A DNA stretch of 16,005 bases from a bacterium (GTDB lineage: Bacteria > UBP15 > UBA6099). Numbering within the stretch: the stretch's first letter is position 1; each line of letters starts with the position of its first letter. Positions 1-8,445 of this stretch are shown here, piece after piece. The notes beneath the pieces were generated by a model. It saw only the letters and a program-made list of their open reading frames with translations. It ran no database searches and had not been told where the DNA came from. Location: NCBI GenBank assembly GCA_029573925.1, contig JAKQBV010000197.1, forward strand, positions 1-16,005, read 5' to 3'. The position numbers and the translations under genes are program-made.

Positions 1-1836
1 CCTCACTCGTTTCAAGAGGATCCTGAAATTCTGAGCTATTACTATTCATCCGCAATCAAGCCCGGCTTGCTCGGCAGATACGCGGTGTCGGACTCCACCA
101 ACTCCACTTCATACTGGATTGTGACGCCGAACTTTTTCGGAAGACAATTCGGCGCGGGCGAAGGCGGGGACATCAAGGGGGATATCTATAGATTCCTCGG
201 CGGCGTGGTTTACCGCAACCTGAAAACAGGCGTCAACAAATACGGCATATATCACGGAGCCGGAGTAGTCGGCGACCCCAGAGACGAGAACAACAGAGTG
301 GAAGAGCCTCTGAAATCGCCGCTGGTTAGGGTGGGCAGGAAAAACTATTACGTTTTCGCCGGGATGTCCCCCGAACAGGGAGCTATATACGAAACCGGAG
401 ACTGCATAGTCGGCGGGGGGTTCATATTCCCCTCGATCGTCACGGATGTGGATTTCAAATTTGAGGCTCCAGACGGGACTGTCTTGGAAGAAGAGTGGAA
501 AACAAATCCTTTGGGCCTCTTCGGGCTTTTCAAAGAAAAACGCATCCTCGACAAGCCGGGCCGATACAGGGTGTTCGTGAACGTGAAAGCGAACGGCCAT
601 GAAGGCGGCACTCTTGGCAAGCCCGACTCGTGGTACGACATTTACGTCGTTGAAAAAGGAAGCCCTTATGAAATCGAGTTGAAGCTTCCGAAAGTCTCGA
701 CATTCGACATAACCGACGTCCTCGAAATAAAAGGCTCGCTTCCGGAAGAATGGGCGGAAGGAAAGCTCTACTACACCCTCGTCAGCCCGGGCGTTCAGAT
801 ATCCGATGGAGAGATTCATCTCGAAGGAAGGAACTTCGCTTATCGTTACAATCCTCTTCATGCCAATGTTTTTTATCCCAGCCTCGAAATTTATGACATC
901 GTCAACAATCGTCCGGGCGGGTTCGACACTATTCTGCTGTCGCTGTTCGCGGACGGAAAAACAAGGGACGGCAAGAGAATCACCGCGGCTGCCGAGTTGA
1001 TGACGAGGGGAAATCTGGTAGTGAACGAAAAAGGCTCGGTCTTTCACGGCCCGCCGCCCCCGATAAAAGCCGCCCCCATGTACAAACCTTTCGACATCGA
1101 CACGACGCCCTACGCGTATTCCGTGGACGATATCCCGAAAGTCAAAGACCCTAAGGAGCTTATAGAGCGCAAATGCGGTTCCTGCCATTCGAAGATAGAC
1201 GGAAGAAGAACTTTCAGGGAGTGGAAGAATATTGTCAACTGGCACATGGATAGAAACGACCTCTGGTTGAGGGACTATAACAGACGCGGTCTCGTTGAGG
1301 CCTTGAGCAAAACGCATCCGGCGGAAAAAACCAAACAAGCGAAAGCCGAAGCGGAAATAGTCAGGAAAGGCGAAAAGCTTTTCAGGAAACGATGCCTGTG
1401 GTGCCACCCCAAAGAGCCGACGCTGGACAGGTCTCGCTCTCTTACGGGTTGGGAAAACATCGCCGCAAGACATGAATACTGGGAAGCGAAATGGAAGAAA
1501 GGCAACAGTCTGATTGCCCGCAAGGGGAAAAAGGTTTTCGCGAACGAAAAAGAAAAACAGGCTCTCGTCGAGTACCTGAACCTAGTGGCAGGCTCGGAAG
1601 CCGCCCTGCCCGACCGAGCCCATTCTGACCCCAGATCAATGTTCCAGCGACTCTGCTTCGACTGCCACGCCACCACGCTCGGCGTTTACGACTGGAAAAA
1701 AGCAGACAGGAAATTCCTCGACGCTCACGCGGCCAACAAATTCAGCGGCGCGGAAAGGGCAACGGCAAAAAAAGTGATCGGCTGGCTTTGCGAAGGCAAA
1801 TACGAAGAATCCAAACGAAATGGCTCCGGGCGTTGA
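1..1836 (+). CDS. Triheme c-type cytochrome-like extracytoplasmic protein, 5' end outside window
   Basis: The frame is open from base 1, so the true start lies upstream; an internal TTG at 67 is not a credible start. The first ~1,050 bases encode a beta-rich region with Ig-like character and no recognised family. The C-terminal third carries three heme-attachment motifs, CGSCH (1174-1188), CLWCH (1393-1407) and CFDCH (1654-1668). Each is followed at similar spacing by a Trp and then a His (WKNIVNWH, WENIAARH, and a third ending LDAHA), so they look like three copies of one small heme module. Covalent c-type heme requires export, so this should be a periplasmic or surface electron-transfer protein, with its signal peptide lost outside the window. 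Its 3' end overlaps the next radical SAM gene by 17 nt, implying co-transcription. The heme motifs are seen directly; substrate and partner are unknown. Confidence 0.88.
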   Translation, partial: PHSFQEDPEILSYYYSSAIKPGLLGRYAVSDSTNSTSYWIVTPNFFGRQFGAGEGGDIKGDIYRFLGGVVYRNLKTGVNKYGIYHGAGVVGDPRDENNRVEEPLKSPLVRVGRKNYYVFAGMSPEQGAIYETGDCIVGGGFIFPSIVTDVDFKFEAPDGTVLEEEWKTNPLGLFGLFKEKRILDKPGRYRVFVNVKANGHEGGTLGKPDSWYDIYVVEKGSPYEIELKLPKVSTFDITDVLEIKGSLPEEWAEGKLYYTLVSPGVQISDGEIHLEGRNFAYRYNPLHANVFYPSLEIYDIVNNRPGGFDTILLSLFADGKTRDGKRITAAAELMTRGNLVVNEKGSVFHGPPPPIKAAPMYKPFDIDTTPYAYSVDDIPKVKDPKELIERKCGSCHSKIDGRRTFREWKNIVNWHMDRNDLWLRDYNRRGLVEALSKTHPAEKTKQAKAEAEIVRKGEKLFRKRCLWCHPKEPTLDRSRSLTGWENIAARHEYWEAKWKKGNSLIARKGKKVFANEKEKQALVEYLNLVAGSEAALPDRAHSDPRSMFQRLCFDCHATTLGVYDWKKADRKFLDAHAANKFSGAERATAKKVIGWLCEGKYEESKRNGSGR

Positions 1837-2878
1837 GCCTGAACGAGCGAGCTTCCACAAGATGCTCTCTTACGGACTTGCGAAAAACTCGCTGGCGGCT
1901 CTGCTTAGGGGCAGAACCGGCGCGCCGGCTCCCATTCTCTGTAGCTTTTTAGCGACCTCGAAATGCAACTTGAAATGCGACGGTTGCTCGTTCATGGAAA
2001 CGTTCGCAAAAAACGGTTCTCCCATGAACGGCGAGGGCGACATGAGTTCCGCCGAGGCTATGCGGCTAGTGACTGAGCCGGCCATGAGAAAGCTGCCGGC
2101 TTTGATATTCGCCGGCGGAGAGCCCCTCGAAAGAAAGGACATCTTCGATTTGGCCAGAGCCGCCCTGCCCCAGTTCATTATACTGTTGACCAACGGAACT
2201 CTTATAGACGATAGAATCGCCCGACAAATAGATTCCTCGTTCGACATGTGCGTGATTTCCATAGACGGCGTTCGCGAAGACAATGACACAATCAGAGGAA
2301 GCGGAAGCTATGAAATGGCGACAAGAGGAGCGGCAGCGCTCGTTCAGGCTAGAAAAAGAGCTAGGATTTCCGTCGCATGCGTGATTAACCGGCATAATGT
2401 GGAAAGGTTGGCGGAGTTCGCCGGCGATATGCGCGAACTTGGCGCCGACTCCGTGAAGTTTCAGTTGAATTTCCTCAAAAGGCTGCAACCGTCGCCTGAA
2501 CAAGCCCGGAAGGGCTTCGATTCTCTGTCAGATTTCTGCGATAGGAATCCCGGCTTCGTGGCGGGTGAAAAATGGTTCCTTTCAGACATCTGGAGCTTCA
2601 TTAACGGAGAAAGGCCGAAGAGGTGCATAGCCGCCACAGGAGCGCACGCTCTCATCTCGCCATCGGGAGTCTTTTCTCTTTGCTGCTATTTCCCAAGCGA
2701 ACTCAAATATGTCCGCTCCATGCGCGAGCTTATGGCGTCGAACCCGGATGAACTGCGCAGAACAGTCGCCGGCTGCGAAGGCTGCGTAAGGTACGACCAG
2801 AGTTCTCTGTTGCCTCTTTTGTCGGACCCTCTATTAAAAATAAAATGGAAAAGGGTTTTCGAAAGTTCTAATATTTGA
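1820..2878 (+). CDS. Radical SAM protein with twitch/SPASM-like C-terminus
   Basis: This 352-residue radical SAM enzyme has CX3CX2C at C49, C53 and C56, which should bind the 4Fe-4S cluster that cleaves S-adenosylmethionine. A GGEP motif at 99-102 contacts SAM. The C-terminal part has C269, C288/C289, C319 and C322 in an arrangement like a twitch or short SPASM domain, so one auxiliary Fe-S cluster is likely. The hydrophobic stretch before the core (residues ~15-45) is like the leader helix of many MoaA/PqqE-type proteins. ATG at 1820 overlaps the cytochrome gene by 17 nt; an alternative ATG at 1862 would shorten it by 14 residues, and neither has a clear ribosome binding site. The position directly behind a heme protein allows, but does not prove, a maturation role. 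The substrate is unknown. Confidence 0.93.
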   Translation: MAPGVEPERASFHKMLSYGLAKNSLAALLRGRTGAPAPILCSFLATSKCNLKCDGCSFMETFAKNGSPMNGEGDMSSAEAMRLVTEPAMRKLPALIFAGGEPLERKDIFDLARAALPQFIILLTNGTLIDDRIARQIDSSFDMCVISIDGVREDNDTIRGSGSYEMATRGAAALVQARKRARISVACVINRHNVERLAEFAGDMRELGADSVKFQLNFLKRLQPSPEQARKGFDSLSDFCDRNPGFVAGEKWFLSDIWSFINGERPKRCIAATGAHALISPSGVFSLCCYFPSELKYVRSMRELMASNPDELRRTVAGCEGCVRYDQSSLLPLLSDPLLKIKWKRVFESSNI

Positions 2879-2923
2879 GTTTGAAGTCAAAATCTGAAAA
2901 GTCCCGAGCGCGCCGGTAAAGAC

Positions 2924-4513
2924 ATGAGCGTTAAAAAAATCACTCTTATCTGCCCGCATGACACCAGTCTGCCGTTGCAGGTGACTTCCTATCGCGCTTT
3001 TATGCCCAGATACGGCTTGCTGGCGGTTTCCACCGCTCTTGCAAACGCGGGTTACGACGTAAAAACTTATTGTGAATTCTCAGGAAGCAAAGTCGATTGG
3101 AAAAGGGTCGGAGAATCAGACGCCGTATGTTTTTCGCTTATGTCTTTCTCCTCGTTAAAAGGATACGCATACGCCGCCAAAGCAAGAAGAGAAAATCCTC
3201 GCGCGGCGATAATATTCGGCGGGTCTCACCCAAGCAGTCTTCCGGAAGACTGCCTTGAACACTGCGATTACGCGGTGCGGAACGAAGGCGAAGCCACAAT
3301 TTTAGAATTGATGGAAAAATTCTCTCAAGGGCTAGGGGCCGAAGGAGTGGACGGCGTTTCATTCAAAGACGAAAACGGTGTTCCCGTCCATAACAAATCC
3401 AGAGCTTTCATAGAGAAAATCGACTTGGTCGCTGATCCGGGTCTTGTCGAGGGATACACTGCGCGCTCGCTGCCGTTTTATTTCTTTGACACTCTAAGAA
3501 ACGGAATTCCCCGCTTCAATATGGCCGTGGTTCAGTCTTCGAGAGGATGCCCGTTTGGATGCTCGTTTTGTTTCGTGAAACACGAATTGGGACAGAAGCA
3601 CAGAAAAAAAGACCCTGCGCTTGTTATGAAAGAAATCGAGCTTTCTTTCAATAGGCTTCAGACCAGATACGTTTTTTTTGCGGACAACGACCTCACTTTG
3701 GATCGAGACCACGCTCTGGAGCTTTTTCGCCTCATGGAAAAACGCTTCGGCGGCAATGTGGATATGTTTTTCTTTTCCCGCATATTCATATCCAAAGACA
3801 ACGAATTAATGGAGGCTATCGAGCGGGCCGGACGCGCCTGCATAGGCGTCGGCGTGGAGTCTATCGATCCGAGAGCGCTGGATTTCTTCGATAAACGACA
3901 GAGCGTGATCGACATAGAAAACAGCCTTCGCCTTTTTTCTAAACATGATGTAAAGCTTCAGTTGTTGTTCATATTTGGATCCGACAACGACACGCCGGAA
4001 ACAGTTGAAAGAAGCTTGGAACTTGTCCTGAGGAACCGCGCGTACAACTGGGGCTTCTGCAGCATGTACGATTTTCCCACCAGAGGCAGCTCTCTGGGAA
4101 TCCCGCAACTAATTCCCGACAATCGATTCATTCACAGGGATTGGCGCTTTTATTCCGGAAACTTCGTCGTTCACTATCCCGCAAAAATGCCTCCGAGCGC
4201 GCTTCTAAGAGCGATGTCGTCGGCATACAGGAGATTTTACAAAGAATCGAAACAAAGCTTTTATCAGTACCATCCGATTCAAGCAACTTACGGGAACTAT
4301 GCGAAGTTTTTGGAACAAGCCGAAAAAGGGCTGTACGACTCCGACGGCTCTCTTATAGAGGAAGCGCTGCCGGGGCCTTTCGTCTCGGCCAGCAGGCTGG
4401 ACGTAAAAATCGACCGCGCCGCTCTTGCGGGAGAAATCGCTAGATTTTATCTGCATAATATGACAAGGCTTCAATCTTGGAATTATCTGTTGTCTATCGG
4501 CAAAAAACCTTGA
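2924..4513 (+). CDS. B12-binding-domain radical SAM protein
   Basis: The 529-residue protein has the layout of cobalamin-dependent class B radical SAM enzymes. Residues ~1-170 form a Rossmann-like B12-binding-type domain (GLLAVSTAL near 31, IIFGGSHPS near 96-104, and an NEGEA turn near 120). The radical SAM core follows, with SSRGCPFGCSFCF placing cluster cysteines at C209, C213 and C216, and a GVGVESID segment later in the barrel. The C-terminal ~110 residues form a helical tail typical of the class. Such enzymes methylate unactivated carbons or do ring and rearrangement chemistry; which applies here is unknown. It lies 45 bp after the preceding radical SAM gene and is probably co-transcribed. 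The ATG at 2924 has only a weak upstream GGTAAAG. It converges on the next gene with 20 bp between stops and no terminator hairpin visible. Confidence 0.94.
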   Translation: MSVKKITLICPHDTSLPLQVTSYRAFMPRYGLLAVSTALANAGYDVKTYCEFSGSKVDWKRVGESDAVCFSLMSFSSLKGYAYAAKARRENPRAAIIFGGSHPSSLPEDCLEHCDYAVRNEGEATILELMEKFSQGLGAEGVDGVSFKDENGVPVHNKSRAFIEKIDLVADPGLVEGYTARSLPFYFFDTLRNGIPRFNMAVVQSSRGCPFGCSFCFVKHELGQKHRKKDPALVMKEIELSFNRLQTRYVFFADNDLTLDRDHALELFRLMEKRFGGNVDMFFFSRIFISKDNELMEAIERAGRACIGVGVESIDPRALDFFDKRQSVIDIENSLRLFSKHDVKLQLLFIFGSDNDTPETVERSLELVLRNRAYNWGFCSMYDFPTRGSSLGIPQLIPDNRFIHRDWRFYSGNFVVHYPAKMPPSALLRAMSSAYRRFYKESKQSFYQYHPIQATYGNYAKFLEQAEKGLYDSDGSLIEEALPGPFVSASRLDVKIDRAALAGEIARFYLHNMTRLQSWNYLLSIGKKP

Positions 4514-4533
4514 GCGCGCTCCACCAACTCAAA

Positions 4534-5157
4534 TCAGGCTTTCTTGAATACTGCGATATAAAAATCAAACCGTTTTTTTCTGAAGCGCTCCGCGTCAGAT
4601 ATCTCGAAGCCCGGAAATAAACCAGCCGTTTCCTCTAATGTCCTATGGCAACTTCCCGCCTCGAGCGCCGCGACAAAATTATGGGCGAAGGTCCTTTCGG
4701 GCGATGGCGGTTCCGGGTCAAGAAAAACCACTCTGCCCCCTCTTTTTAGAACTCTGTGCGACTCGGAAGCGGCATTCTTTAGCGCGACCGCGTCGAGATG
4801 ATGCCCGATTTTGCACATCAAAACAGCCGAAAAAACGCTGTCGGCGAAAGGAAGCCTTTCTGCCTGCCCCTTGACGAATCTGCCTGAGAACCTTGCCGAC
4901 GCTTTTCTAATCGCGCGTTCGTCTATCTCAAGCCCTACAAAACTTTTTCTTTCGAAAAGCCTTAATGTTTCTCCAGTTCCGACTCCGATGTCGAGAAAAA
5001 GTCCTTCTTCAGCCGGGAGTCGGCTTTTTATCAGGGCCATCTCCTGCTCGTAATCTCCCTCCACGAACCGCCTCGCCGCGTCGACGATTGGCCCCGGAAG
5101 AATATGCGCCGCCTTTATCGCGCGCGGCTTCGGCTTCTTCGCTTCATTTTTGATCAT
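4534..5157 (-). CDS. Class I SAM-dependent methyltransferase (Methyltransf_11/UbiE-like)
   Basis: Starting at ATG 5157 this is a 207-residue class I methyltransferase. Motif I is LDIGVGTGE (residues 55-63), the ribose-binding acidic end of beta-2 is GLEIDE (75-80), the post-I region is GQAERLPFADSVFS (97-110), and the RVLKRGGRVVFLDPEP block (135-150) is the late motif of the Methyltransf_11 type. An extension to ATG 5190 would add 11 hydrophobic residues and overlap the upstream gene; 5157 leaves a 14-bp gap and gives a normal lysine-rich N-terminus, so I prefer it. It is the last gene of a minus-strand block of radical SAM genes, so it probably methylates a product or intermediate of that pathway. 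Acceptor type (O, N or C) cannot be read from the sequence. Confidence 0.92.
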   Translation of the reverse strand: MIKNEAKKPKPRAIKAAHILPGPIVDAARRFVEGDYEQEMALIKSRLPAEEGLFLDIGVGTGETLRLFERKSFVGLEIDERAIRKASARFSGRFVKGQAERLPFADSVFSAVLMCKIGHHLDAVALKNAASESHRVLKRGGRVVFLDPEPPSPERTFAHNFVAALEAGSCHRTLEETAGLFPGFEISDAERFRKKRFDFYIAVFKKA

Positions 5158-5171
5158 AATCAAAACCGCCG

Positions 5172-6143
5172 TCAGCGGGAACCGCAACAAATCGGATGAA
5201 ACTCTTTTTCTCCAAAATGCTCAATGTATTCTATCCTCGGACCGGGACAACGGTCATTGAACGCGCATTGCGAGCAGGCCTCCACATGGCGGCCCGACTC
5301 GAATGGAGAGTCCTCCGCTTTGAACGCCCTTCCGTCGGGCATAACAATCATCAGTCCCAGCGAAGACACGGCGTAGTACATTTCCGGCCTGTTGCCAAGC
5401 ATGCAGGGCGGCACGTGAGTAGTCATCGCTTTCGCCCTAAAAACATCCGCCGCCGCCGCAGCTCCCGCCGCCGCAACTCCGGCTTCCGTCATTGTAGGAA
5501 CCATCTTTTCGCCCCGCCCGCCCGCTCCGAATATCGAATACAGCCACATGTCGAATCTGCCTACCCCGACCTTGCAGAAGTCTTCAATCAATCCCGCCTC
5601 CGTGCCGACCGAAACAGAACTCATCAGAAAATCGATTTTTACTTCCGCGCCGTAATGGAGGAGATGTTTGACGCCCATTTCAGTCATTTCGAAGGCCCCT
5701 GTCCGCCCTGCCATCCAGTCATGCGTCTGCGGGTCGCGCCCCCAGATTGAAACTGAAAAAGAATCCGCTCCCGCCGACACGCACGCCTTTGCGAATTCGG
5801 GATAGCAGAATCTTATTCCGTTTGTTTTCACCTCTACAGATGAAAAACCCGCCTCTCCCGCCGCCTCAATAATCGAAATAAAATCAGGATGGATTGAAGG
5901 TTCTCCGCCTCCGAGAATAACCTTTGAAACTCCGTTTTGGGAATAATCCGACATAATCCTTTTTGCTGATTCCAATGTCATTTCGCCCGAGAAACCCTGC
6001 CCGGAAACACAAAATCTGCAATGAGCGTTGCACTTGCTGAATATCGTCAATTCAATGCCGTTCAAGCCGGAATTCCTTTCTTTCGACTGTCCCTCGCGCA
6101 TTATAATTTTCATCCTATAGCAGTTCGCGAGCTTAGTAATCAT
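5172..6143 (-). CDS. Radical SAM protein with CX2CX5C C-terminal motif
   Basis: Taken from ATG 6143 this is a 323-residue radical SAM protein. The cluster motif CNAHCRFC gives C38, C42 and C45, and GGGEPS lies at 78-83. The C-terminus has a cysteine in PPCMLG, then CX2CX5C (C290, C293, C299) followed by PG and an aromatic/acidic stretch, a SPASM-related ending that probably binds an auxiliary Fe-S cluster. Two terminal cysteines (C319, C320) are extra. The 6143 start overlaps the preceding gene by 11 nt; internal ATGs at 6113 and 6101 are alternatives, and 6101 has an AGGA 11 nt upstream, so the start is uncertain by up to 14 codons. The same closing motif occurs in the second half of the upstream fusion gene and in the gene at 14591, suggesting a local paralogous family. 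Substrate unknown. Confidence 0.93.
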   Translation of the reverse strand: MITKLANCYRMKIIMREGQSKERNSGLNGIELTIFSKCNAHCRFCVSGQGFSGEMTLESAKRIMSDYSQNGVSKVILGGGEPSIHPDFISIIEAAGEAGFSSVEVKTNGIRFCYPEFAKACVSAGADSFSVSIWGRDPQTHDWMAGRTGAFEMTEMGVKHLLHYGAEVKIDFLMSSVSVGTEAGLIEDFCKVGVGRFDMWLYSIFGAGGRGEKMVPTMTEAGVAAAGAAAAADVFRAKAMTTHVPPCMLGNRPEMYYAVSSLGLMIVMPDGRAFKAEDSPFESGRHVEACSQCAFNDRCPGPRIEYIEHFGEKEFHPICCGSR

Positions 6144-8385
6144 CGTTCGCTTTTTCTTTTCCAAAAACATAAAAACCGGCGCATGCCACCGCTGCCGGGC
6201 ATGACTCGCATTCAGCTTTTTTCTTCCTGCGCTGGTCAAGATATTTTCCCAGATTCATCGGCGGGCTGTCCGCAAAAACCATGTCTCTTGAGAACTTCCC
6301 GGTTTCCGGCTCCGTTTCTCCAAAAACATCCCGCGAGATACAATGCGCGAGGTTGATAACTCGAACTGTGAAAAGTCCCTTGCGGGCAATAATCGGAGCC
6401 GCTACGACTTCGGCAAGTTTCCGGGCGTCATATCTATCAAAACCCATCGCGTTTCCGTGCGGGGTTATAAACTGAGCGTTTACAGCCTCGGCCCCCAGCG
6501 ATTCGAAGAAGGCCAGCATCTCGTCGAAAAAAGGAGCGTTCCATTCGGTGATTGTGGTGTTTATTGAAAATTCCACTCTCTTCGGCTTCAGTTCGACTAT
6601 GTGCTTTATTCCGGCCACTGTCTCGTCAAAACTGCCCGCCCTCCTAGTGTGGATTTCATGAAGCTCCGCAATGTGGCCATGAATGGAAACAAGAACGCTA
6701 GTCAGTCCGCTGAGCAGGAAGCGGGACGCCGCGCCTCTGTCCGCGAGCTTCCTAGCGTTGGTGGTGACATTGATGTTTTCATATCCAAGTTCCTTCGCCG
6801 CCGCCACAAGAGCCATGAAAGCCGGATGAGTTGTCGGTTCGCCGCCGTCGAAATCCACAGACCGCGCTCCTCGCCTTCGGTATTCTTTCAGATATGCCAC
6901 AATCCTCGCGGTGTCGCCATGCGCCCGTTTTCTGTCTCCCACAGCGCAGAACACGCAGTCGTTCGAGCATTCGTATGTCAGGTTCACTATAAGCTTGTCT
7001 AGTTGTGAATCCGCAAGTCTTTTTCTGAAGCAAAACATCATTTCTTTGAGTCGCTCCGCAGGGAACTCCGGCCTGTCGAACGAAGGCTCGCCAGTGAAAT
7101 GGGAATACAACAAGCCGGGATTGAAATCTGACAGCAATCCAAGCTCCTTCGCGCGAGCGTGCATCTCCGCCCCCGGAACCGGAGTCGCATATTGAACCAG
7201 AGGAGCGGCCCCGTGCCGCTCCATCATCGCCATCGCTCTCTCAAGAGTTAGATTAGCCTCTTGGGGAGTCTCAAAAGGAAATCCAATCACATAATGGGCC
7301 TCCGACGCGACGCCCTCCTCGGACATCATTTCAAGCGCTTTTTCCGAATCCCTCAGGGAAAGCCTTTTGCCTATCTTCTCAAGCGTTTTTTCGCATCCGC
7401 TTTCCTCGCTGATTTTTACCCTGCCCGCTATCTTTTTTAGAATTTTTAGGTGTTCTCTAGTGACGCAGTCGGCTCTCAGTCCGTTGGGAAAATCGCATTT
7501 CAGATTCAGAGATTCCACGATCTCCAAAACTTTCTGGAACCTATCCTTATTTAGGTTGGGGGCGCTTTCGAGAAACACGATTTTCTGCGCCCCGAAAGAG
7601 TCGGCATAAGCCTTGAGCGTCCTTTGAACATTCTCAGGGGAAGCGGCCCTCAATGCACGCTTTTTCTGTCCGGGGTTTGACGCGCAAAAAACGCACCCGA
7701 AAGGACATCCTCTCGTTGTCGCCACAGGCAGAGAACGCAGATAAGGAACTCCTCCTCCTGAACTGAAAACCTTCTCGTAACGCTCTTGGAAAAGGTAATA
7801 ATTCTCTAAAGATACCAAGTCCCACGCAGGGATGGGAAGGTTGTCCGGAACGACATCTTCCGCGTCGCATTCGAGCGTTGTGCCCGAACCCCGGCGACAT
7901 CCGGCAGCCACCCCCGCAATCATCGCTTCCGTCTCATATTTCACCACTGTGTCGATTTCAAGATAGCTGCGCATCAGCTCTTTGCCGTCATATTCGATAT
8001 AATGCATGCCCGAAAAATAACAGTCCGCCGCTATCAGGCAAGCGTCGGGCCACGCGGCCCTCGCCGCCTCGAACACATACGCGCAATGCGCGTTCGCCAC
8101 GTGCGGAGACAGAAAAGGCGACACTGCAACGACAACCGTCTCTGCGGCGAACTCCCCGAACCTCTCCGTCAAGTCTTCCATCGGTGCGCCGAGGCTCGCG
8201 AAATCTTTCCCTTTCACCGCTACAGACGACTTCTCGCAGAATGCGTCCGCCACAGACACGTCCATACCCGCCTCCCTTAAAACGGCGGCGTTTGAAACCG
8301 CGCCCAGTGTCAGGTATTGCGGGTAATCGATATAAACCGGCCCAAGCCGCAACGGAGGATTCATCATTATCAGCTTCTTCTTCAT
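6133..8385 (-). CDS. Fusion: B12-type radical SAM enzyme plus second radical SAM enzyme
   Basis: One uninterrupted 750-codon frame holds two enzymes. Residues ~1-180 resemble a B12-binding domain (PQYLTLGAV near 22, VVVAVSPFLS near 84). A first radical SAM core follows, with TTRGCPFGCVFC giving C227, C231 and C234, and SEESGCEKTL near 326. From about 463 a second complete core begins: YECSNDCVFC gives C473, C477 and C480, with DGGEPT near 513, and it ends with CX2CX5C (C726, C729, C735) before an AGFY segment. The usual helical tail of the B12 class is absent at the join, as if replaced by the second enzyme. The two halves presumably act in sequence on one substrate (inference). ATG 8385 has a GGGGGAG about 13 nt upstream. 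It heads a minus-strand operon and overlaps the next gene by 11 nt. Confidence 0.93.
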   Translation of the reverse strand: MKKKLIMMNPPLRLGPVYIDYPQYLTLGAVSNAAVLREAGMDVSVADAFCEKSSVAVKGKDFASLGAPMEDLTERFGEFAAETVVVAVSPFLSPHVANAHCAYVFEAARAAWPDACLIAADCYFSGMHYIEYDGKELMRSYLEIDTVVKYETEAMIAGVAAGCRRGSGTTLECDAEDVVPDNLPIPAWDLVSLENYYLFQERYEKVFSSGGGVPYLRSLPVATTRGCPFGCVFCASNPGQKKRALRAASPENVQRTLKAYADSFGAQKIVFLESAPNLNKDRFQKVLEIVESLNLKCDFPNGLRADCVTREHLKILKKIAGRVKISEESGCEKTLEKIGKRLSLRDSEKALEMMSEEGVASEAHYVIGFPFETPQEANLTLERAMAMMERHGAAPLVQYATPVPGAEMHARAKELGLLSDFNPGLLYSHFTGEPSFDRPEFPAERLKEMMFCFRKRLADSQLDKLIVNLTYECSNDCVFCAVGDRKRAHGDTARIVAYLKEYRRRGARSVDFDGGEPTTHPAFMALVAAAKELGYENINVTTNARKLADRGAASRFLLSGLTSVLVSIHGHIAELHEIHTRRAGSFDETVAGIKHIVELKPKRVEFSINTTITEWNAPFFDEMLAFFESLGAEAVNAQFITPHGNAMGFDRYDARKLAEVVAAPIIARKGLFTVRVINLAHCISRDVFGETEPETGKFSRDMVFADSPPMNLGKYLDQRRKKKAECESCPAAVACAGFYVFGKEKANDDY

Positions 8386-8414
8386 TATTTCGAAAACGCT
8401 CCCCCGCCGCTGGA

Positions 8415-8445
8415 CTCATATTGCTATAATCAATAATATTATGAG
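8415..8445. repeat. Bulged inverted repeat over the divergent promoter
   Basis: The left arm CTCATATTG (8415-8423) is the exact reverse complement of CAAT (8431-8434) joined to ATGAG (8441-8445), with six extra bases AATATT between the two right half-arms. The spacer 8424-8430 is CTATAAT, which includes the -10 box. It lies in the 122-bp gap between the divergent radical SAM genes and could be an operator controlling one or both. AT-rich DNA gives such repeats by chance, so this is tentative. Confidence 0.35.
8422..8430 (+). promoter_or_regulatory. Extended -10 promoter for the plus-strand B12 radical SAM gene
   Basis: TGCTATAAT is a perfect extended -10 element (TG, one base, TATAAT). No good -35 hexamer sits 16-18 bp upstream, which is usual for extended -10 promoters. 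Transcription would begin near 8437, giving a leader of about 70 nt before the ATG at 8508. A weaker possible minus-strand promoter overlaps it (TTGCCA read from 8458-8453, 17-bp spacer, TATTGA at 8435-8430), which could serve the fusion gene. Confidence 0.5.

Noticed and set aside
109..1473. A 454-codon open frame on the minus strand opposite the heme protein gene
   Set aside because: The plus-strand frame has clear CXXCH motifs and overlaps the next gene as in an operon. The antisense translation shows no recognisable domain and looks like a long codon-bias shadow.
2879..2923. Gap between the first two radical SAM genes checked for a precursor peptide
   Set aside because: At 45 bp it is too short, and no start codon with a useful frame is present.
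4512..4521. GAGCGCGCTC perfect palindrome at the convergent stop codons, considered as a terminator
   Set aside because: It has no loop and no following T-tract, so it cannot act as an intrinsic terminator.
7878..8429. A 183-codon plus-strand frame antisense to the start of the fusion gene
   Set aside because: The translation is dominated by Arg, Pro and Ser, typical of antisense shadows, and the opposite strand encodes the conserved B12-type N-terminal domain.
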